This document shows, piece by piece, positions 8,887-11,774 of a stretch of DNA of 11,774 nt (position 1 is the stretch's first letter; each line of letters begins with the position of its first letter). The notes beneath the pieces are model-generated. The model saw nothing but the letters and a program-made list of their open reading frames with translations, ran no database searches and was not told the DNA's origin. The position numbers and the translations under genes are program-made. The DNA is from an uncultured Odoribacter sp. (lineage in GTDB: Bacteria; Bacteroidota; Bacteroidia; Bacteroidales; Marinifilaceae): the NCBI GenBank assembly GCA_947176455.1, contig CAMWQQ010000032.1:1-11774 (forward strand), given 5' to 3'.

Positions 8887-10782
8887 ATGAAAATTTGGAA
8901 GTTAATATCGGTGCTTTTGCTGGCTTGTCTGGCAGGAGCTTGTGACGATGATTTCGCCGGAAAAGAGAATGATGCAGATGCAGTCGGGCAAGCAAAGGTT
9001 TCTTTCGGCTATGAAGCGAAAACCGTGCTGAAAAACGGAGATCAGGTATTGGTTCCCGTTTGTCTGGATGCACCTGTACGTAATGCGGTGAAGGTCACTT
9101 TTAGCGTATTGCAGGGAGATGAGCAAACGGCTCGAGAGGGAATAGATTTTGATTTGCCTGATAAAGTGGTAACAATTCCGGCAGGGGATACGGTTGCTTA
9201 TCTGGCGGTGGACCTGCTGGACGACGGAAAAACGGACAATGACCGGGAAATCAAATTGAATATTGCCGGTGTATATGGAGCTGGAATGGGTGAGCAGAAA
9301 TCTGTTTCCTTGTATGTGGTTTCCAATGCTTTTGTGGAATTTGAAAAAGCAACCTGGGAAACCTATGAGAGTGCAAATGTGGAAACGAGCAGTGAAGAAA
9401 TCAAGCATACCCGTTTTGTTCCATTGACCATTACCGGTAACCTGCGGGAAGCGGTGACCATTGTTTTGGAGGTGCAGGATAGCAGTGCGATAGAACCGAC
9501 TCATTTTACGGTAGAGAAAGAGGTGTCCGTAGCTCCGGGAGCAACGCAGGTGAACGTGGAAATCAAGCCGGTGGATGACATAGAAATGAACGAAGACCGT
9601 GTTTTCATCTTGAAGATAAAAGAGGTACGAGGTGGTAATCTGTTGGTTGGAAAGACAAATGCGAGCTGTGAGGTGAAGATTCTTTCCGAAGAGATTTTGA
9701 GAACTTTGTCTTGGGGGATTGTTTCGCAAAGCAAGGTGGATGAAGAGGGTATTTTGGATATTCCGGTGTATCTGGACAAAATACCGCTTGCCTCCTTTAC
9801 CGCGGATATTATTGCTGTTGGTCCTACGGATGCCGTTGAGGGTGTGGATTATGAGATTCTGACACCGCAGATAGAGATGACCAGTGCTCGGCAGGCTACT
9901 GTTCAAGTGAAGATACTGAGAAATCCGGAAGTCAATGCCAATCGCGTCCTGGTGTTGAATTTTAATAAAATTACCGATGAAACTGTTTTTGCATCGACAA
10001 GTGCAAGGGCGTTTACCTTGACGATTCAAAACAGCGATTTCCCGAGTTTTGAAGGAGCAACTTTGGAAGCCATAGAAGACGAGGAGAATGAAGTGGTTAT
10101 TTCTATTCCTGCCGTAGACAGGGAACGCACCCTTACGTTGGAATATTCGACGACGGAACAGACACCGGGAACTTATTTTGAGACTCCGAGCACAACCCTT
10201 ACGGTTCCCGCCGGAGCAACGGAGGTTCGGTTACCTTTGCAAGTGAAATATACGCTTGATTTTCCGACGGTGGTGCCGGCATTGACGGCTTCAATTGTGA
10301 AAGTGGATGATGTTCCTCTGGAAAATGTAAATACGAAGTTGATTTTGACACCTTGTCATTACAGAAAATTATTGGGTACTTGGAAATTATATTCAGACGC
10401 ACCTGATAGTATGTCGGAAGGAGATATTACTGTTTCTATGGGGGAATTTAAGAAAGGCTATCGATGTACAACTGAATCCAGATTCTGTACCAATGTAGCC
10501 AGTCCGTTAAAATGGAACATGAGTTATGATTCGGCAACCGGTCGGATACAAGTTGTAATGGGAGAACAAACAAATGTTGATACTTATGATGGAATGTGGG
10601 TTACTTGGTATTATTATGGTAATATGAATACAAAAGCGATTGATACAGAATGGGAGGGGGATGATAGGCTAAATTGGTTAAGTGGAGGGAATTATGTTTG
10701 TGTTGCTTTCATAAATGATGATGGTTCTTGGAGAGGACAGGGAGGCTGGCATCAAACCAATGTCAGAATGGTGAGACAATAA
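8887..10782 (+). CDS. Calx-beta repeat lipoprotein with the same C-terminal domain type as the second gene
   Basis: The product is 631 aa with lipobox AGAC (Cys19) followed by DDD. Calx-beta-like domains lie at about 36-146, 150-266 and 272-381, with EGxDF/Y turns (REGIDF, EPTHF, EGVDY) and loops such as LLDDGKTDNDREIKL and VDDIEMNEDRVFIL. A further sandwich at ~386-488 contains TTLTVPAGATEVRLPL. Residues 490-631 are a C-terminal domain homologous to that of the 538-aa lipoprotein: LLGTW at 495-499 matches LMGEW, and WNMSYDSATG followed by QVVMGE matches WRLSYDVETG followed by AVVLGE. It contains Cys490, Cys527 and Cys534, of which the last two could form a disulfide. The 35-nt gap to the previous gene is the longest in the operon and AT-rich, but I see no convincing promoter in it. 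A strong terminator lies 48 nt after the stop, so this is the last gene of the operon. Its ligand is unknown. Confidence 0.87.
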   Translation: MKIWKLISVLLLACLAGACDDDFAGKENDADAVGQAKVSFGYEAKTVLKNGDQVLVPVCLDAPVRNAVKVTFSVLQGDEQTAREGIDFDLPDKVVTIPAGDTVAYLAVDLLDDGKTDNDREIKLNIAGVYGAGMGEQKSVSLYVVSNAFVEFEKATWETYESANVETSSEEIKHTRFVPLTITGNLREAVTIVLEVQDSSAIEPTHFTVEKEVSVAPGATQVNVEIKPVDDIEMNEDRVFILKIKEVRGGNLLVGKTNASCEVKILSEEILRTLSWGIVSQSKVDEEGILDIPVYLDKIPLASFTADIIAVGPTDAVEGVDYEILTPQIEMTSARQATVQVKILRNPEVNANRVLVLNFNKITDETVFASTSARAFTLTIQNSDFPSFEGATLEAIEDEENEVVISIPAVDRERTLTLEYSTTEQTPGTYFETPSTTLTVPAGATEVRLPLQVKYTLDFPTVVPALTASIVKVDDVPLENVNTKLILTPCHYRKLLGTWKLYSDAPDSMSEGDITVSMGEFKKGYRCTTESRFCTNVASPLKWNMSYDSATGRIQVVMGEQTNVDTYDGMWVTWYYYGNMNTKAIDTEWEGDDRLNWLSGGNYVCVAFINDDGSWRGQGGWHQTNVRMVRQ

Positions 10783-10830
10783 AATTAGTTGGCAATGATT
10801 TTATGCCTTAGGCCAAGATAGGGTTGTTTA

Positions 10831-10873
10831 TGCCCCCCGGAAAGTAGCACGCTTTCCGGGGGCATTTTTATTT
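10831..10873 (+). terminator. Rho-independent terminator closing the surface-protein operon
   Basis: The left arm TGCCCCCCGGAAAG (10831-10844), the 7-nt loop TAGCACG and the right arm CTTTCCGGGGGCA (10852-10864) pair perfectly apart from one bulged C. TTTTTATTT follows. The stem is GC-rich and lies 48 nt beyond the last operon stop, with no earlier comparable hairpin seen in the intergenic gaps. Confidence 0.92.
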
Positions 10874-10904
10874 ATCTTCCTCCCATAAACAAGAAATTTA
10901 GTCA

Positions 10905-10918
10905 TAGCCTATTGGCTA
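10905..10918. repeat. Inverted repeat overlapping the -33 element, candidate operator
   Basis: TAGCC (10905-10909) and GGCTA (10914-10918) are exact reverse complements around a 4-bp spacer TATT. The repeat covers the proposed -33 box of the promoter for the small gene/GNAT pair. That is where an antitoxin acting as an autorepressor would bind. A 5-bp arm could arise by chance, so the operator role is only inferred. Confidence 0.4.
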
Positions 10919-10942
10919 CAATGTAAAAAGTATTTATATTTG
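10911..10942 (+). promoter_or_regulatory. Bacteroidota-type promoter for the small gene/GNAT pair
   Basis: TATATTTG at 10935-10942 matches the -7 element TAnnTTTG used by the primary sigma factor of Bacteroides and relatives. ATTG at 10911-10914 lies 20 bp upstream and fits a -33 TTG-type element. Transcription would start near 10950, leaving a leader of about 50 nt before the ATG at 10999. It sits just after the operon terminator, which supports a separate transcription unit. Confidence 0.7.
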
Positions 10943-10998
10943 CAATAGAGCAAGGATAGTGTCTGGCAATGAAAATAAAACCATAAATTGAGCACATT

Positions 10999-11181
10999 AT
11001 GGCACGACCAATACAAGATACGCCAATTATCACAGGGAAAGACGCAGAGAAATTTCGTGCTAATCTCCGGCATGCCTTATATCCGTCTTCTAAGGAAAGA
11101 AAGGAAAAGGAAAAGCGTGCTAAAGAAATGGAAGAAATGTACATTAAAATGGTGAAAGCAACCAATGGCGTTTTCTTCTGA
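10999..11181 (+). CDS. Small charged protein, candidate antitoxin of a GNAT toxin-antitoxin pair
   Basis: The 60-aa protein begins MARPIQDTPIITGKDAEKF. This resembles a family of short Bacteroidota proteins starting MARPIxxTPxxxGxDAxxF that I recall as often lying upstream of toxin-like genes; I could not check this by search. Residues ~31-52 are a Lys/Glu-rich, probably helical segment (SSKERKEKEKRAKEMEEMY). It has no signal peptide or membrane segment, so it is cytoplasmic. Its 3' end overlaps the start of the acetyltransferase gene by 17 nt in a different frame, so translation is likely coupled, and a dedicated promoter lies upstream. Known GNAT toxins of the TacT/AtaT type are neutralised by a small upstream antitoxin that also represses the operon. 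I see no clear ribbon-helix-helix signature here, so the antitoxin call rests on size, order and overlap. Confidence 0.65.
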   Translation: MARPIQDTPIITGKDAEKFRANLRHALYPSSKERKEKEKRAKEMEEMYIKMVKATNGVFF

Positions 11182-11743
11182 TCTTCTGATTAAAATCAAT
11201 TCGGGTGAATTTGTTTTTAAAAAACTCACTTGGGACGGTATAATAAAACCGTTTAAATGCAATCATTTAGATTTGGCAGATTTCTTAATTAATGATGCGA
11301 AAATCTATCTGAAATATCTGAGATATACCACATTCATTATTGAAAGTAGTGAGATAACGGTGGCTTATTATAGCCTTGCAAATGATGTACTGAAACTTGA
11401 TCCCAAGGTGGATACAGATTTGGATGATAAAATAAAACTTAGAATTGAGGAGAAAGATCATTCATTTCAAGAATATATGTTTTCACAAAATGTTTTTCCG
11501 GCAGTAAAAATTGGTCGGTTGGCAGTACATGATGATTTAAGAAACAACGGATATGGTACTGATATAATCAGATTACTGGTCGCAAGTTTTAAAAACAATA
11601 ACAAGACCGGATGTCAGTTTATAACCGTAGATGCCATCAATTCAAATGAAACATTAAAATTCTATGAAAAAAATGGATTTGAATATGTGACAGTGTATGA
11701 CGTTAATCAGGAATCAAGGCAAATGTACAAAATACTAATATAA
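11165..11743 (+). CDS. GNAT-family N-acetyltransferase, possible TacT-like toxin
   Basis: The 192-aa protein has the GNAT core. A beta-strand KIGRLAVHDDL (115-125) leads into the acetyl-CoA pyrophosphate loop RNNGYG (R126, G129, G131), which matches RxxGxG. FYEKNGFEYV (166-175) is the usual C-terminal GNAT motif, and Tyr167 occupies the position of the catalytic Tyr in TacT-type toxins. The N-terminal ~110 residues are longer than in minimal GNATs and include IIESSEITVAYYSLAND, a strand common in TacT-like enzymes. Toxins of this type acetylate the amino acid on charged tRNA; whether this one does is inferred from organisation only. It overlaps the upstream 60-aa gene by 17 nt. G+C is low (about one third in a counted 60-nt stretch), unlike the operon before it. 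An ordinary small-molecule or protein acetyltransferase remains possible. The gene is complete, ending 31 nt before the window edge. Confidence 0.85.
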   Translation: MAFSSDLLIKINSGEFVFKKLTWDGIIKPFKCNHLDLADFLINDAKIYLKYLRYTTFIIESSEITVAYYSLANDVLKLDPKVDTDLDDKIKLRIEEKDHSFQEYMFSQNVFPAVKIGRLAVHDDLRNNGYGTDIIRLLVASFKNNNKTGCQFITVDAINSNETLKFYEKNGFEYVTVYDVNQESRQMYKILI

Positions 11744-11774
11744 CACCTCTTTACACCCTTTTACAAAGTTATGC

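Noticed and set aside
8902..10029. Antisense open frame (375 codons) opposite the last lipoprotein
   Set aside because: It is fully contained in a well-supported Calx-beta lipoprotein, and its product is low in recognisable structure and rich in His, Asn and Arg.
1..10782. Polysaccharide utilization locus
   Set aside because: There is no SusC/SusD pair, no clearly active glycoside hydrolase and no regulator in the window; surface lipoproteins alone do not establish it.
10805..10813. Short palindrome GCCTTAGGC upstream of the terminator
   Set aside because: The 3-bp arms around a TTA centre are too short and lack a T-tract. The strong hairpin at 10831 explains termination.
10969..10986. Five-codon open frame (MKIKP) between the promoter and the 60-aa gene
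   Set aside because: It is too short to distinguish from chance, and there are no regulatory codons or attenuator hairpin after it.
11750..11767. Near-direct repeat of TTTACA at the right edge as a possible attachment or regulatory site
   Set aside because: The copies are six bases in AT-rich DNA at the window edge, with no recombinase or tRNA nearby; chance is sufficient.

Overview
The window looks like a chromosomal segment of a Bacteroidota bacterium, probably a Bacteroidales (gut-type) lineage that has a type IX secretion system (T9SS). The evidence is several lipoproteins with the acidic post-Cys residues common in this phylum, a T9SS type A sorting domain, a PorV-family outer-membrane protein, Calx-beta and BNR surface proteins, a TAnnTTTG-type promoter, and gene starts without clear Shine-Dalgarno sequences. 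I cannot name the genus.

Region 1 (1-10782) is one tightly packed plus-strand gene train that enters from beyond the left edge. The order is: a 5'-truncated BNR/sialidase-fold protein with a lectin-like N-terminus; a Calx-beta lipoprotein (ATGA overlap with gene 1); a subtilisin-family (S8) protease with both a lipobox and a T9SS C-terminal sorting domain; a PorV/PorQ-family outer-membrane beta-barrel 2 nt downstream; a Calx-beta lipoprotein with a C-terminal F5/8 type C (discoidin-like) domain; and a Calx-beta lipoprotein whose C-terminal domain is homologous to that of the first. Gaps are -4, 21, 2, 8 and 35 nt. No terminator is visible until a strong GC-rich hairpin with a T-tract at 10831-10873. 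I read this as an operon for a cell-surface assembly: a surface protease, a possible dedicated secretion shuttle, three long calcium-binding-type stalk lipoproteins with different tips, and a sialidase-fold protein that seems to lack catalytic arginine. There is no SusC/SusD pair in the window, so it should not be called a polysaccharide utilization locus on this evidence.

Region 2 (10900-11774) is AT-rich and unlike the operon in composition. It has its own promoter overlapped by an inverted repeat, a 60-aa charged protein, and a GNAT acetyltransferase whose start overlaps the small gene by 17 nt. This arrangement suggests a toxin-antitoxin module of the acetyltransferase type.

The most interesting signal is the pairing of a T9SS-tagged protease with its own PorV paralogue inside an operon of Calx-beta lipoproteins. 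Second is the swapping of C-terminal tip modules among those lipoproteins, accompanied by local drops in G+C.
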